Positions 52,861-61,904 of a DNA stretch of 64,000 bases are shown piece after piece. Numbering within the stretch: position 1 is the first letter of the stretch; every line of letters begins with the position of its first letter. The DNA is taken from NCBI RefSeq assembly GCF_003086895.1, contig NZ_CP026004.1, positions 1,027,663 to 1,091,662 of the forward strand. Reading direction: 5' to 3'. Made by a program: the position numbers and the translations under genes. The stretch comes from Stenotrophomonas sp. ESTM1D_MKCIP4_1 (GTDB lineage: Bacteria; Pseudomonadota; Gammaproteobacteria; Xanthomonadales; Xanthomonadaceae). The notes beneath the pieces are model-generated. The model saw only the letters and a list, made by a program, of their open reading frames with translations. It was not told the origin of the DNA and did not search any database.

Positions 52861-54465
52861 TCAGTACACGTCGCGCCGGTAGCGGCCGGCCAGCAGCAGC
52901 GCTTCCTTGCCGTCGGCGCCGAGCACCTGTTCGATCACCGCATCCACCGCCGGGGCCATGCCCTGCAGGCTGCCGCAGACCAGGATCGTGGCGCCCTCAT
53001 CCACCCACTGCCGCAGCGTCGCCGCTTCGGCCAGCAGCCGGTCCTGCACATAGCGATGCGCGCCGCCATCGCGGCTGAACACCGCATCCAACCGCGCCAG
53101 TGTGCCCTCGGCCTGCATGGCCTGCAGTTCATCGCCGAAATGGAAATCGTGGGCGGCCGAGCGTTCGCCGAACAACAGCCAGGTGCGGTGGCCACCGCTG
53201 CGGGCGCGCTCATGCAGGTGCGCGCGCAGGCCGGCGATGCCGGTGCCGTTGCCGATCAGCAGCAGCGGCACGTCGGCTGCCACGCCATGGAAATTCGGGT
53301 TGCGGCGCAGGCGCAGCTGCACCGGCTGCTGCAGCACGGCGTGGTCGCACAGCCAGCCACTGCCGATGCCGGGTGTGCCGTCGGCACGCAGCTGGCGGCG
53401 CAGCAGCAGCTCCAGTGCGCCGTCGGCCATCACCGACGCAATCGAGTACTCGCGATGGGGCAGCGGCTGCAGCGAATCCAGCAGATCGGGCAGGTTGCCC
53501 GGCGCAACGAGGCTGGGCAGGTGCGAGCGCATGACGCGATCCAGCAGCGCATCGCCCTCGTCCAGTCGCAGGTCCGGATCGAAGCCGCGCTCCAGCAGCC
53601 ACGCGCGGGTGGCGGGCGCTGCATGCTGCGGGCCGATCTCGGCGATGTCGCCGGCCTGCCACTGCGCATCGCTGCCGGGCGGTGGCTGCAGGCGCAGCCA
53701 GTACACCGGCCCGCCCAGGCTGCCGGGGTTGAGGTGTTCGCGCTGCAGCAGCGGCCACGGCTGGTACTCGGCCGGGCTCCAGTCGGGCAGTTCGCTGGCG
53801 CCACCGCCGATCTGGCCGAGCAGCTGCTGCCAGTGCCGCAGTGCGGCCGGATCAGCGTTGTCGACTTCGATCGCATCGAACATCGGGTGTGCGCCGTGCT
53901 GGCGCAGCCAGTCATCGAGCTGGTGGCCGAACGCACAGAAGTGCCCGTAGCTGCGGTCGCCCAATGCGAGTACGCCGAACTGCAGGTGGTCCAGCGAGGG
54001 CGAGGTGCTCATCACCCGGCGCAGGAAGGGCAGGGCGTGATCCGGTGGATCGCCTTCGCCGGTGGTACTGGCGATGAACAGGGCGCGCTGGCTCTGTGCC
54101 AGCACGCCGGCGTCGACTTCATGCAGGCCACGCACGCGTACCGGCAGGCTGGCGGCGCGTAGAGCCTCAGCGCTGCGTTCGGCCAGCTCGCGGGCAAAGC
54201 CGGTCTGGCTGGACCACACCAGCAGCAGCGGAACGACATCGCCATCGGCGGCGTCATCGCGCGGGCGGCCACGCCACCACAGCGCGGTACAGGCCAGCGC
54301 ATACACCGCCGTGGCCAGCAACGCCCCCTGCCAGTGGCGCGCAGGCGGCGCACCCTGCCACCAGGTTTCGCCCAGATGCAGGCGCAGCAGCGCATAGCCG
54401 GCCACGGCCAGCAGCACCATCACGATCAGGTTGCCGAGGAAGGCGCGTGATGGACGGCGGCTCAT
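52861..54465 (-). CDS. Membrane-anchored flavodoxin/FAD-NADPH reductase (sulfite-reductase-flavoprotein-like)
   Basis: A 534-residue protein: two N-terminal helices (about 10-30 and 45-62), a flavodoxin domain (about 80-220; VWSSQTGFARELAE, ASTTGEGDPPD, LGDRSYGHFC) and an FNR domain with HREYSIAS for FAD and GNGTGIAGLRAHL, ending in the C-terminal aromatic RRDVY. It should pass electrons from NADPH through FAD and FMN to a membrane partner. It is downstream of apbE with a four-base overlap (54462-54465) and ends the iron operon; ferric or siderophore reduction is the likely role (inference from neighbours). Confidence 0.88.
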   Translation of the reverse strand: MSRRPSRAFLGNLIVMVLLAVAGYALLRLHLGETWWQGAPPARHWQGALLATAVYALACTALWWRGRPRDDAADGDVVPLLLVWSSQTGFARELAERSAEALRAASLPVRVRGLHEVDAGVLAQSQRALFIASTTGEGDPPDHALPFLRRVMSTSPSLDHLQFGVLALGDRSYGHFCAFGHQLDDWLRQHGAHPMFDAIEVDNADPAALRHWQQLLGQIGGGASELPDWSPAEYQPWPLLQREHLNPGSLGGPVYWLRLQPPPGSDAQWQAGDIAEIGPQHAAPATRAWLLERGFDPDLRLDEGDALLDRVMRSHLPSLVAPGNLPDLLDSLQPLPHREYSIASVMADGALELLLRRQLRADGTPGIGSGWLCDHAVLQQPVQLRLRRNPNFHGVAADVPLLLIGNGTGIAGLRAHLHERARSGGHRTWLLFGERSAAHDFHFGDELQAMQAEGTLARLDAVFSRDGGAHRYVQDRLLAEAATLRQWVDEGATILVCGSLQGMAPAVDAVIEQVLGADGKEALLLAGRYRRDVY

Positions 54466-55433
54466 GCGGCCTGCTCATCCAGCAGGCGCTGGAAGGCGCT
54501 GCTGAGATGTTCGTGTGCGCCGTCGAGGGCGCGTTCCAGATAGCGTGCGGCAAGGCCTTCGCGTTCGGCCAGGGCCAGTCCGTTTTCGCGGCCAAGCACT
54601 GTCAGCACGGTGGCCCAGGCATCGGCGTGCATCGCATCGTCGGCCACCACGGTGACGGCAGCGGCCACCTGGCGCACGGGCATGCCAGTGCGCGGGTCCA
54701 GACTGTGGCTGTAGGCCTGGCCATCGGCCTGGTACTGGTGCCAGCGGTCGCCCGAGGTGGCCACGGCCTTGCCGTCCAGCGCCAGCACGCGCGGCGGCGT
54801 GTCCGTGCGCGCGTCTTCTTCCGGGGCGGATTCGACCAGCACGCGCCACGGCTGGCCATCGGGTTTGCGGCCGAACCCGGCCAGTTCGCCGCCCACTTCA
54901 ACCAATGCAGCGCTGATGCCCTGCGCACGCAGCCACGCGCCCACATGGTCGACACCGAAGCCTTTGGCGATCGCAGAAAGATCGAGTTCCAGGCCGCCCG
55001 GTTGCAGCAGGGCGTCATCGCGCCACTGCAGCCGCTGCCAGCCGCAGCGTGCGCGGGTGGCCTGCAGGGTGGCGGTATCAGGCACACGCCGCGGGCCGGC
55101 CTGCGCGCCAAAGCCCCACAGTGCGACCAGTGGGCCCACGGTTGGATCGAACGCGCCATCGCTGGCGGCCGCGATGGCCTGCGCAGCGGCCAGCACATGG
55201 CGGGTTTCGGTGGGCAGCGTGCACCACTGGCCGGCCGCGGCGCGGTTGTAGCGCCCCAGGTCCGAACCGGCGTCCCAGGTACTCATCTGCGCGACCACCT
55301 CATCCAGGCGGGCCTGGATGCCGGCGTGCAGCGGGTGCAGGTCGCGCTGGCGTGGCGCCACCAGCGACACACTCCAGGTGGTGCCCATGGTGGTGCCGCC
55401 GAGGCGGGCGATGTCGAGCGGGGAATCGGTCAT
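54462..55433 (-). CDS. apbE: FAD:protein FMN transferase ApbE
   Basis: A 323-residue ApbE-fold enzyme that attaches FMN from FAD to Ser/Thr of target proteins. Motifs include the MGTTWSV start of the fold, MSTWDAGSDLGRYNRA, the PTVGPLVALWGFG block, LDLSAIAKGFGVDHV and LDPRTGMPVR near the end. No signal peptide or lipobox is visible, so it may act in the cytosol, unlike many secreted ApbEs. The start is ATG 55433. No obvious FMN-acceptor motif (D-G-[SA]-T-[SA]-T kind) was recognised in the neighbouring genes. Confidence 0.92.
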   Translation of the reverse strand: MTDSPLDIARLGGTTMGTTWSVSLVAPRQRDLHPLHAGIQARLDEVVAQMSTWDAGSDLGRYNRAAAGQWCTLPTETRHVLAAAQAIAAASDGAFDPTVGPLVALWGFGAQAGPRRVPDTATLQATRARCGWQRLQWRDDALLQPGGLELDLSAIAKGFGVDHVGAWLRAQGISAALVEVGGELAGFGRKPDGQPWRVLVESAPEEDARTDTPPRVLALDGKAVATSGDRWHQYQADGQAYSHSLDPRTGMPVRQVAAAVTVVADDAMHADAWATVLTVLGRENGLALAEREGLAARYLERALDGAHEHLSSAFQRLLDEQAA

Positions 55434-55484
55434 GGCGGGGCATTGCAAGTGCGCTGCCGGTGTGGCCCGGCAGCGCGGTCTGCG

Positions 55485-56288
55485 TTACTGCGGCAGCACT
55501 TCCAGCGTGGCGACGTAGCTCAGGCGACGCTTGGCGGCCTGCTTCACCGAGGTCTTGGTGTCTTCCGTGCCGGTTTCCAGCCAGTACATGCCGGCTTCCG
55601 CCCAGGTCACCTTGATCTCGCCCTTGGCATCGCTGGTCAGCTTCAGCTCGTCCTGCGCGTTGCGGTAGCGGGTGGCGCCACGCACGATCTCGAATTCCAG
55701 GCCGGCGGTCGGCTTGCCATCCACCAGCACGCGGAAGGTCGCTTCTTCGCCCGCGAACAGATCGTTCGGATGGCCCACCGCCACCAGTTCGATGCCACGG
55801 TTGGTCGGCTTCAGTGCGGTGTCGTTCGGCGCGCCGTTGGTGACGAAGGTTTCCACCCGGCCCACCGACTGGCTTACCTCCAGCTTCTTCGCATCCTTGG
55901 GCAGCTCGCCGAAGGTGGCCGCGGTGCCGCGCCAGCGCTTGCGTTCGCCGTTCTGTTCGTAGGTGGCGAACAGGCCGTCATTGACCGAGGCGATGCGGTA
56001 GGTGCCCTGCTGCTTCAGCTCGAGGTCGAACACGCTGCGGAACTTGCCGGTGGCCGCATTCTGCGGCTGCACGCTGCTGCCGTCCGGTGCGGTGATGACC
56101 AGCGATTCCAGGCGCAGTGGCACGTGGTTGAAATAGAACAGGTCGTTGGAGACCGCACCGTCGACGGTGATCCACGGCGCGTTGCCGGCGATGACGGTCT
56201 GCGAGGGCAGCAGCCAGGCCTTGTGGGCTAGGGCCGAGAACGGAAGGGCAGCGGCCAGGGCGGCGGCTAGGACGAGCGTGCGCTTCAT
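55485..56288 (-). CDS. DUF4198 domain periplasmic protein
   Basis: A 267-residue secreted protein with a signal peptide (about 1-21, ending SALA) right before [11 protein letters not shown], a recurrent DUF4198 opening. The domain continues with [20 protein letters not shown] and ends with immunoglobulin-like strands ([16 protein letters not shown]). DUF4198 proteins often accompany TonB receptors or metal transporters (NikM-like), suggesting metal or siderophore handling in the periplasm. It is 51 bp upstream of apbE. Confidence 0.88.
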   Translation of the reverse strand: MKRTLVLAAALAAALPFSALAHKAWLLPSQTVIAGNAPWITVDGAVSNDLFYFNHVPLRLESLVITAPDGSSVQPQNAATGKFRSVFDLELKQQGTYRIASVNDGLFATYEQNGERKRWRGTAATFGELPKDAKKLEVSQSVGRVETFVTNGAPNDTALKPTNRGIELVAVGHPNDLFAGEEATFRVLVDGKPTAGLEFEIVRGATRYRNAQDELKLTSDAKGEIKVTWAEAGMYWLETGTEDTKTSVKQAAKRRLSYVATLEVLPQ

Positions 56289-56317
56289 GCGGAAGACTCC
56301 AGGGACGTTGGGTGGGT

Positions 56318-56354
56318 GGGGTCAGAGCCCTTCCTGCGGAAGGGATCCGACCCC
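56318..56354. repeat. 37-bp palindrome, copy 11
   Basis: GGGGTCAGAGCCCTTCC/GGAAGGGATCCGACCCC. It is unusual in being inside a same-strand operon, between DUF2271 and DUF4198. Confidence 0.85.
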
Positions 56355-56393
56355 GGGGTCGGATCCCTTTCCAGCGGAAAGGGCTCTGACCCC
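56355..56393. repeat. 39-bp palindrome, copy 12
   Basis: GGGGTCGGATCCCTTTCC/GGAAAGGGCTCTGACCCC directly abuts copy 11 with reversed arms, so the pair can also form one large hairpin. Confidence 0.85.
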
Positions 56394-56404
56394 GGCTCAG
56401 GCAG

Positions 56405-56923
56405 TTACGGCTTGACGGCGAGGGTGACCTGGCCCAGTTCGGTGGCGCCCTGCGCCTTGCCCGTCTGTGCGGCGGTGGCCGGCCAGGTGAAGGGGATCTT
56501 CAGCAGTTCGCGGCCGCCGACTTCGCGCACGGCTTCTACCACCAGGGTGTAGTTGCCCGGGGCCAGCTGCTTCAGTGCCGGCTGCTGGTCGGTGAAGGAC
56601 AGCGCGTGCTTGCCGGCCGGACGGGTGGGGCCGGTCACGCCGTCCACCGGCACCTGCAGGGTGCGGCCGCTCTTGCGCCACCACTGGCGCAGGTCGGGCA
56701 GCCACTTGGTGCCATGGCCCTCGCTGTTGCCGGTCTGCTGGTACCAGACCGACAGGTTGGCAGCCACCTTCTGGTCGGCGCCTTCCAGCCATACGGCCAC
56801 ATACGGGCGGTGGTACTCGGCGACGTTGAGCTTGGGCACTTCGACGTTGATGTCGAGGGTGGCGGCGTAGGCCGGCGAGGTGGCCAGCAGCCCGCTGAGG
56901 GCGATGGTGAGGGTGACGCGCAT
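56405..56923 (-). CDS. DUF2271 domain periplasmic protein
   Basis: A 172-residue secreted protein with a signal peptide (1-20, ending AYAA). The domain comprises LDINVEVPKLNVAEYHRPYVAVWLE near the start, GTKWLPDLRQWWRKSGR in the middle and a beta-rich C-terminus (GNYTLVVEAVREVGGREL). DUF2271 is typically found next to PepSY proteins and ApbE, in iron-related or flavin-based electron-transfer operons. It is 29 bp downstream of the PepSY gene. Confidence 0.88.
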   Translation of the reverse strand: MRVTLTIALSGLLATSPAYAATLDINVEVPKLNVAEYHRPYVAVWLEGADQKVAANLSVWYQQTGNSEGHGTKWLPDLRQWWRKSGRTLQVPVDGVTGPTRPAGKHALSFTDQQPALKQLAPGNYTLVVEAVREVGGRELLKIPFTWPATAAQTGKAQGATELGQVTLAVKP

Positions 56924-56952
56924 GGGGCGGCTCCGAGGGGAACGGTGAGAGG

Positions 56953-57591
56953 TCAGTGGATCAGCAGCAGGGCGATCAGCAGCGGGATCATCAGGCCCAG
57001 GCCGACCAGCGGCCAGGTCATGCGCCGCTGCCGCGCATGCAGGTGCAGCAGGAACAGGCCGGTGATGCAGAACACCAGGCAGGCCACCGCGAACAGGTCC
57101 AGGAACCAGCCCCACGCCGGGCCGGCGTTGCGGCCTTTGTGCAGATCGTTGAGGTAGGACACCACGCCGCGGGAGGTCGATTCGTATTCCACCGCACCGC
57201 TTTCGCGGTCGATGCTCAGCCAGGCATCGCCACCGGGGCGCGGCAGCGACAGGTAGATTTCCTCCGGCGACCATTCGGCCGGGCGGCCACCGATGCCGAT
57301 GTCCAGCTGCGCATCCAGCCATTGCCGCACGGGCAGCGGAATCGGCGCGTTGCCCTCTTCGCGGTCGCCCAGCGTGCCGAGCAGCGTGGCCGGCAGTTCC
57401 AGCTGCTGGTTCTGCACCTGTGGCTTGGCTTCGATCTTCGCCGCGTGGTTCAGGGTCAGGCCGGTGGCAGCGAACAGCAGCATGCCGATCAGGCACATCG
57501 CCGAGCTGATCCAGTGCCACTGGTGCAGCGTACGCAGCCAGAAGCCACGGCTTTGTTGCTGCTGCACGGCGGACGAGGCAGGACGGCTCAC
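56953..57591 (-). CDS. PepSY-associated membrane protein
   Basis: A 212-residue protein with an N-terminal helix (about 20-42, [22 protein letters not shown]), a periplasmic PepSY-like domain, and two C-terminal helices (about 158-178 and 190-212). TLNHAAKIE and the later [12 protein letters not shown] fit the 'PepSY-associated TM helix' family, thought to hold haem or flavin-linked ferric reductase components. It is first gene of the operon PepSY-DUF2271-DUF4198-apbE-flavoreductase and is preceded by a Fur-like promoter. Confidence 0.88.
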   Translation of the reverse strand: MSRPASSAVQQQQSRGFWLRTLHQWHWISSAMCLIGMLLFAATGLTLNHAAKIEAKPQVQNQQLELPATLLGTLGDREEGNAPIPLPVRQWLDAQLDIGIGGRPAEWSPEEIYLSLPRPGGDAWLSIDRESGAVEYESTSRGVVSYLNDLHKGRNAGPAWGWFLDLFAVACLVFCITGLFLLHLHARQRRMTWPLVGLGLMIPLLIALLLIH

Positions 57592-57621
57592 GGTGTGTTT
57601 CGGGAAGGGTGAAGACTGGCC

Positions 57622-57650
57622 ATTACAGCATTAATGAGAATGGCTCGCAA
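57622..57650 (-). promoter_or_regulatory. Fur-type promoter of the PepSY operon
   Basis: On the minus strand TTGCGA (57645-57650) and TGTAAT (57622-57627) are 17 bp apart. Between them lies ATTCTCATTAAT; the plus strand shows AATGAGAATGGCTCGCAATT (57632-57651), with a perfect AATGAGAAT half of the Fur consensus. Transcription would start near 57615, 25 bp before the PepSY ATG. Confidence 0.72.
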
Positions 57651-57687
57651 TTAGATGTCGTTGTGTATCCCGTGCGGGTGACGGGGT

Positions 57688-58014
57688 GGATCCACGCCGT
57701 GCCTGGATGGCGTGGATGGGGCGGATCATGGCAATGCCGGCCAGCGGCCGGCACTACCGTAGGGTGCGGGTAGATCCACGCCGTGCGTGGATGGGGTGGA
57801 AGGGCCAGATCAGGGCAATGCCGGCCAGCGGCCGGCACTACCGGAGGGTGCGGGTAGATCCACGCCGTGCGTGGATGGGGTGGAGGGGCCAGATCAGGGC
57901 AATGCCGGCCAGCGGCCGGCCCTACCGGAGAGTGCGGGTAGATCCACGCCGTGCGTGGATGGGGTGGATGGGGTGGATCAGGCAATGCCGGCCAGCGGCC
58001 GGCACTACCGGTTG
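57688..58014. repeat. Tandem array of ~84-bp composite GTAG units
   Basis: There are four units starting at 57688, 57771, 57855 and 57939, with period 83-84 bp. Each has two hairpins: TAGATCCACGCCGTGCGTGG (GTAG type) and TGCCGGCCAGCGGCCGGC...CTAC (SMAG type), joined by a GGGGTGGA/GCCAGATCAGGGCAA linker. The first and last units are slightly different or shortened. Confidence 0.88.
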
Positions 58015-58020
58015 CCACGA

Positions 58021-60441
58021 TCAGAAGCGGATGTTCAGGCTGACCCAGACGCTGCGTGCCTTGTCCTTGTTGTTGTAGTCATCCTCGAACAGCACTTCGT
58101 TGGTGTCATCGGTGTAGATGCCATCGCCATCCAGATCGGTGAAGTAGGTCTGGTAGGTGGTGAAGTCGCGGTCCAGCAGGTTGTTGATGCGGGCATTGAC
58201 CGTCAGCCATTCGGTGGCCTCGAACGAGGCGCCCAGGTGCAGCACGGTGTAATCCTTGTAGTAGCGTTCCTCGCCGGTCACGGTGCTGATGCCGCCGTAG
58301 CGCTTGGAACGTGCTTCGGCGGTGAGGAACACGTTGAAGCGTTCGCTGGCGCGCCAGTCGAAAGTGGCGTTGGCCATGTGCCGCGCGCTGTTGCCCAGCG
58401 GGCGGCCCTTCTCGGCGCCGCTCTTCTGCTCGCTGTCGGTGAAGGTGTAGTTCGCGCGCAGGCTGAACTGGTCGCTGATGTTCCAGCGGCCGGCCACTTC
58501 GGCGCCCTGGATCACCACCTCGTCGATATTGACCGTGCGCGTGCTGCTGGCATACCCCAGGTCGGCATACTCACCGGTGGAACTGCACGACAGCGTCAGT
58601 GCCGCGCCGCAGGGCTGCGAAGCGATCTTGTCATCGAAGCGGTTGTGGAAGGCGGTGGCGTTGAAGCTGTGCCCGGCCGGGTGCTGCCAGTACACCGCCA
58701 GTTCGGTGCTGGTGCTGGTTTCCGGCTTCAGGTCGGGGTTGCCGAACATGGGCGAGGTGCCCTGGCCACCGAAGCCGGTGACGCCGTCGTACAGCTGGGT
58801 GGTCTTGGGCGTCTTGAAGCCGGTGCTGATGCCACCCTTCACCGTCCAGGCGTCATTGACGGTGTAGACGCCGTACAGGCGCGGGCTGAGCTGGTCGCCA
58901 AACACTTCGTGATCGTCGTAGCGCAGGCCGTAGGTGATGGCCAGCGGTGCCAGCACGGTCCAGGTGTCCTCGGCGAACAGCGAGTACATGTTGTGGTCCT
59001 GGGTCAGCCCCGGGGTGCCACGCTCGGTACCGAACACGCCGTCGGTCAGCTCGCCGCGGATGACCTGCGCGCCGACCACGGCTACGTGCTGGCCGGCGGC
59101 CTGGAAGGGAATGTCGAGCTTCGCATCCAGCGTGTACTGCGCGCTTTCCAGCGTGCGCGCCGGGCGCGGCAGGAAGGTCGACGCGGCCAGGGCGCGGCGA
59201 TCGGCCAGCGCCATGCCGGCATACGGGCCGGTGGCATCGATCATCTGCAGCAGGTGTTCGCGTTCGGCCACGGTGAAGGGCATGGTGCGGCCCTCGTTGT
59301 TGGTGGCGACGTGCGACAGCGAGACCAGGCTGTTGCCGAAGCCCCAGCGGCCTTCGTGGGTGATGGCCCACGCATCGCGGGTGAATTCCTGGCTGGGGCT
59401 GTAGCCCACGCGCGGATCGGCACGGCGCGACCAGGTACCGCCGTTGCTGCGGCAGGCGTTGGCATTGGCGCCACTGGCGCCACGGCAGAAGTTGCTGCTG
59501 CGCCAGATGCTGCTGATGCTGTCCACGGTGCCGACCGGGTATTCCTCTTCACCGGCATCGTTGATCTTGATCGCGTTGTCGTACTCCTGGCGCGAGGTGT
59601 CGTAATCCAGGGTCAGGCGCTGCGCATCGCTGATGTTCCAGTCCAGGCTGATGCCGCCGGCCTTGTTGGTGTTGTCCACGGTCTTGCCGCCGCCGCCGAA
59701 GCCCAGCGAACGGTCGTGCGCCACCCCGCTGGGGTCGAGCACGGGGCTGTACACCGGGTTGGACGCATCGCGGTCGTACCAGCTTGCGCGCGCGGAAAGA
59801 TTGAGCACATTGGGCACCAGCGGCCCGGTGACATACACATCGGCGGTGCGGTCGTCACCGAACTGGTCATCGGTTTCAAAGGTGCCACCCAGCGTGGCCG
59901 ATCCGCTCCAGCGGTCCAGCGAGCGCTTGGTGATGATGTTGATGACGCCGCCCATGGCGTCGGCGCCGTACAGGGTGGAGGCCGGGCCGCGGATGACCTC
60001 GATGCGTTCGATCGCATCCAGCGGTGGGATGTGGTTGAACTGGTTGCCGCCGAAGTTGTTCGGGTAGATGTCGCCGTGGTTGTTCTGGCGGCGGCCATTG
60101 ACCAGGATCAGGGTGTAGTCCGAACCCATGCCGCGCATGGAGATGGTGCCCTGGCCGGTCTTGTCGCGGGTTTCGCCGACGTCCACGCCTTCCAGGTCGC
60201 GCACCGCATCGAGCAGCGTCATGTAAGGACGCGTGGTCAGTTCTTCCTGGGTGATGACCGAAATGCTGGCCGGGGCATCGGTGATCTTCTGTTCAAAGCC
60301 CGATGCGGTGACCACCACCGTATCCAGGGTCTGCGGCGCGGAGGCGCTGTTGGCGAAGGCGGGGCTGGCGAATGCAGCCAGCACGGCGCTGGTCAGCAGG
60401 TGGCGGGACAGGGGCGAACGGACACGATGGCGCTGGGCCAT
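58021..60441 (-). CDS. TonB-dependent receptor (catecholate siderophore type, FepA/CirA-like)
   Basis: An 806-residue outer-membrane receptor. It has a signal peptide (about 1-32, ending SPAFANS), a TonB-box-like TVVVTAS segment (about 42-48) and a plug with ISVITQEELTTRPYMTLLDAVRDLEGVDV and SMRGMGSDYTLILVNGRRQ. The beta-barrel ends in the conserved aromatic WVSLNIRF. ATG 60441 has GAGG eight bases upstream. This subfamily imports ferric siderophores or haem/iron complexes. It is preceded by the small hypothetical gene in a Fur-controlled pair. Confidence 0.93.
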   Translation of the reverse strand: MAQRHRVRSPLSRHLLTSAVLAAFASPAFANSASAPQTLDTVVVTASGFEQKITDAPASISVITQEELTTRPYMTLLDAVRDLEGVDVGETRDKTGQGTISMRGMGSDYTLILVNGRRQNNHGDIYPNNFGGNQFNHIPPLDAIERIEVIRGPASTLYGADAMGGVINIITKRSLDRWSGSATLGGTFETDDQFGDDRTADVYVTGPLVPNVLNLSARASWYDRDASNPVYSPVLDPSGVAHDRSLGFGGGGKTVDNTNKAGGISLDWNISDAQRLTLDYDTSRQEYDNAIKINDAGEEEYPVGTVDSISSIWRSSNFCRGASGANANACRSNGGTWSRRADPRVGYSPSQEFTRDAWAITHEGRWGFGNSLVSLSHVATNNEGRTMPFTVAEREHLLQMIDATGPYAGMALADRRALAASTFLPRPARTLESAQYTLDAKLDIPFQAAGQHVAVVGAQVIRGELTDGVFGTERGTPGLTQDHNMYSLFAEDTWTVLAPLAITYGLRYDDHEVFGDQLSPRLYGVYTVNDAWTVKGGISTGFKTPKTTQLYDGVTGFGGQGTSPMFGNPDLKPETSTSTELAVYWQHPAGHSFNATAFHNRFDDKIASQPCGAALTLSCSSTGEYADLGYASSTRTVNIDEVVIQGAEVAGRWNISDQFSLRANYTFTDSEQKSGAEKGRPLGNSARHMANATFDWRASERFNVFLTAEARSKRYGGISTVTGEERYYKDYTVLHLGASFEATEWLTVNARINNLLDRDFTTYQTYFTDLDGDGIYTDDTNEVLFEDDYNNKDKARSVWVSLNIRF

Positions 60442-60597
60442 GGCAGTAACCTCGACGGATGCAGAAGGGCGCGATGCCGGCGCGGAATGCGCGGCATGCA
60501 CAGGGAGCCCGGTCAGGGGCGGCAGGGATGTAGACGGGGGTGAAGCAGGCAGCGGCGCGCGGGCGCGACCGCGCGGGCGGTCACGAAGCGCCGGAGA

Positions 60598-60999
60598 TCA
60601 GGCCAGCGGGGGCGCCTGGCCGCGTTGCTGGCGACGCCCGGGCGCGTCGGCCCAGGGCGTGTCCGGTGCGGCCAAGGGCCAGTGCGGACGGACCCCGGCG
60701 CGGGCCGGGGCGAGGGGAACCAGATCCAGTTCGCTGCGCAGCCACTGGCTGGCCAGCAGCAGGGGCGGCGAGGGTGCTTTTTCGGCGGCCTTGGTCGGCG
60801 TGCAGGCACAGCGGCGCAGCTTGGCCGGGGCCTCTTCTTCCACCGGCACTTCACCGCCCCGGCCCTCGAAGGGCGGCTGCCAGGCCTGTGTGGCGGCGTC
60901 AGCGTGCCCATGCGGCAGCAGCGGCAGGGTGCCGAGCAGCAACGCCAGCATCGCCACCCACGCCAACAGGCTGGCCAGTGCAGGGCGATGACCGCGCAT
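60598..60999 (-). CDS. Small secreted hypothetical protein in the iron-regulated unit
   Basis: A 133-residue protein with an N-terminal hydrophobic segment (about 8-24) ending near LLPHGHAD, a Cys-x-Cys (RRCACTP) at about 62-67 and a basic C-terminal tail. It resembles the short secreted Xanthomonadaceae proteins seen upstream of TonB receptors (DUF2946-like), possibly metal-binding through the His/Cys residues. It is first gene after the Fur-like promoter and 156 bp before the receptor start. I do not recognise an established function. Confidence 0.65.
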   Translation of the reverse strand: MRGHRPALASLLAWVAMLALLLGTLPLLPHGHADAATQAWQPPFEGRGGEVPVEEEAPAKLRRCACTPTKAAEKAPSPPLLLASQWLRSELDLVPLAPARAGVRPHWPLAAPDTPWADAPGRRQQRGQAPPLA

Positions 61000-61105
61000 G
61001 GCGGTACCGAACTGCACGAGGCGAAGCGGGCGAGGGCGGAACGGGCGACGCAAAGCGGGCTACCCCTGGGCTACGCCGGACCATCCGGCGTCAACGGGGC
61101 GTGAT

Positions 61106-61149
61106 TGTAATGAGAGCTGTTAGCAGTTGCAAATGAGAACGATTGTCAA
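61106..61149 (-). promoter_or_regulatory. Fur-controlled promoter for the hypothetical gene and receptor
   Basis: Two Fur-like 19-mers are present on the plus strand: TGTAATGAGAGCTGTTAGC (61106-61124) and GCAAATGAGAACGATTGTC (61129-61147), matching 11 and 13 of 19 positions of the E. coli consensus by my count. Minus-strand -35 TTGACA (61144-61149) and -10 TGCTAA (61120-61125), 18 bp apart, overlap them. Start near 61113. Confidence 0.72.
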
Positions 61150-61175
61150 AACTGCGTCGTGGCTCGACGCCGCGC

Positions 61176-61853
61176 TCAGACTTCGCTCCAGCGCCGCAGC
61201 AGGTTGTGGTACACGCCGGTCAGCTGCAGCACCGCGCCTGCATCGCCACCAGTCTGCCGCAGGCGTTCGATGGAGGTGTCCATCTCCCACAGCAGGCGCC
61301 GCTGCGTATCGTCGCGGATCATGCTCTGCACCCAGAAGAAGGAGGCTACGCGCGCACCGCGGGTGACCGGGTTGACCTGGTGCAGGCTGCTGGACGGGTA
61401 CACGATGAGGTCGCCGGCCGGCAGCTTCACTTCGTGCTCGCCGTAGGTATCGCTGATCACCAGTTCGCCACCGTCGTACTCCTCCGGCGCGGACAGGAAC
61501 AGGGTGCAGGAGATGTCCGAACGCAGCTGTTCGCCATGGCCCAGGTTCATCACCGCGCCATCGACGTGGAAGCCGTAGGTGCCGCCACCGATGTAGCGGT
61601 TGAAGCGGGGTGGCAGAATCTTCAGTGGCAGTGCGGCAGCGAAGAACAACGGGCTGCGACCCAGTGCGGCGAGCACGCGCTGCCCGAGTTCGGCCTTCAG
61701 CGGCGAGGCATCAGGCAGTTGTTCGTTGTGCTTGACCTGTGCGCCCTGCGCGCCGACGGTCTCGCGGCCATCGGCCCAGTCGGCCGCGTCCAGGCGCTGG
61801 CGGACCAGGGCGATCTCTTCAGGCGCCAGCACGTTGGGAATGTGCAGCAGCAT
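61176..61853 (-). CDS. piuC: PKHD-type Fe2+/2-oxoglutarate-dependent hydroxylase PiuC
   Basis: A 225-residue dioxygenase. The iron ligands are His96 and Asp98 in YGFHVDGAV and His158 in [10 protein letters not shown]; the 2-oxoglutarate Arg follows in NPVTRGAR. PiuC homologues sit beside catecholate receptors such as PiuA/Fiu and affect uptake of siderophores and siderophore-antibiotic conjugates; the hydroxylation substrate is unknown. It lies 51 bp downstream of the receptor gene on the same strand, so they are probably cotranscribed. Confidence 0.94.
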   Translation of the reverse strand: MLLHIPNVLAPEEIALVRQRLDAADWADGRETVGAQGAQVKHNEQLPDASPLKAELGQRVLAALGRSPLFFAAALPLKILPPRFNRYIGGGTYGFHVDGAVMNLGHGEQLRSDISCTLFLSAPEEYDGGELVISDTYGEHEVKLPAGDLIVYPSSSLHQVNPVTRGARVASFFWVQSMIRDDTQRRLLWEMDTSIERLRQTGGDAGAVLQLTGVYHNLLRRWSEV

Positions 61854-61904
61854 GGGCGTTCCTCGGTGATGCGCGGGGGAGACGGGCTCCCCCGCGCCTT
61901 GCCA

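Larger units (their letters stand above)
57592..58020. other. Gap: Fur-like promoter and tandem GTAG array
   Basis: There is no gene in this stretch. It has a sigma-70 promoter with a Fur-like site near the PepSY gene and then an ~84-bp tandem repeat array reaching the stop codon of the TonB receptor. The array is non-coding, although frames stay open through it. Confidence 0.8.

Noticed and set aside
54096..56231. 711-residue plus-strand frame opposite apbE and DUF4198
   Set aside because: The opposite strand carries well-defined families with proper starts and stops; this frame has no domain.
57688..58014. Tandem repeats as a possible CRISPR array
   Set aside because: Units are contiguous 84-bp repeats without unique spacers, each made of two palindromic GTAG hairpins, and no cas gene is near.
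57787..60543. 918-residue open frame on the plus strand opposite the TonB receptor
   Set aside because: It mirrors the receptor's codons in GC-rich DNA (His/Gln/Arg/Ala-rich with no motif) and runs through the tandem GTAG array; the receptor on the other strand is certain.
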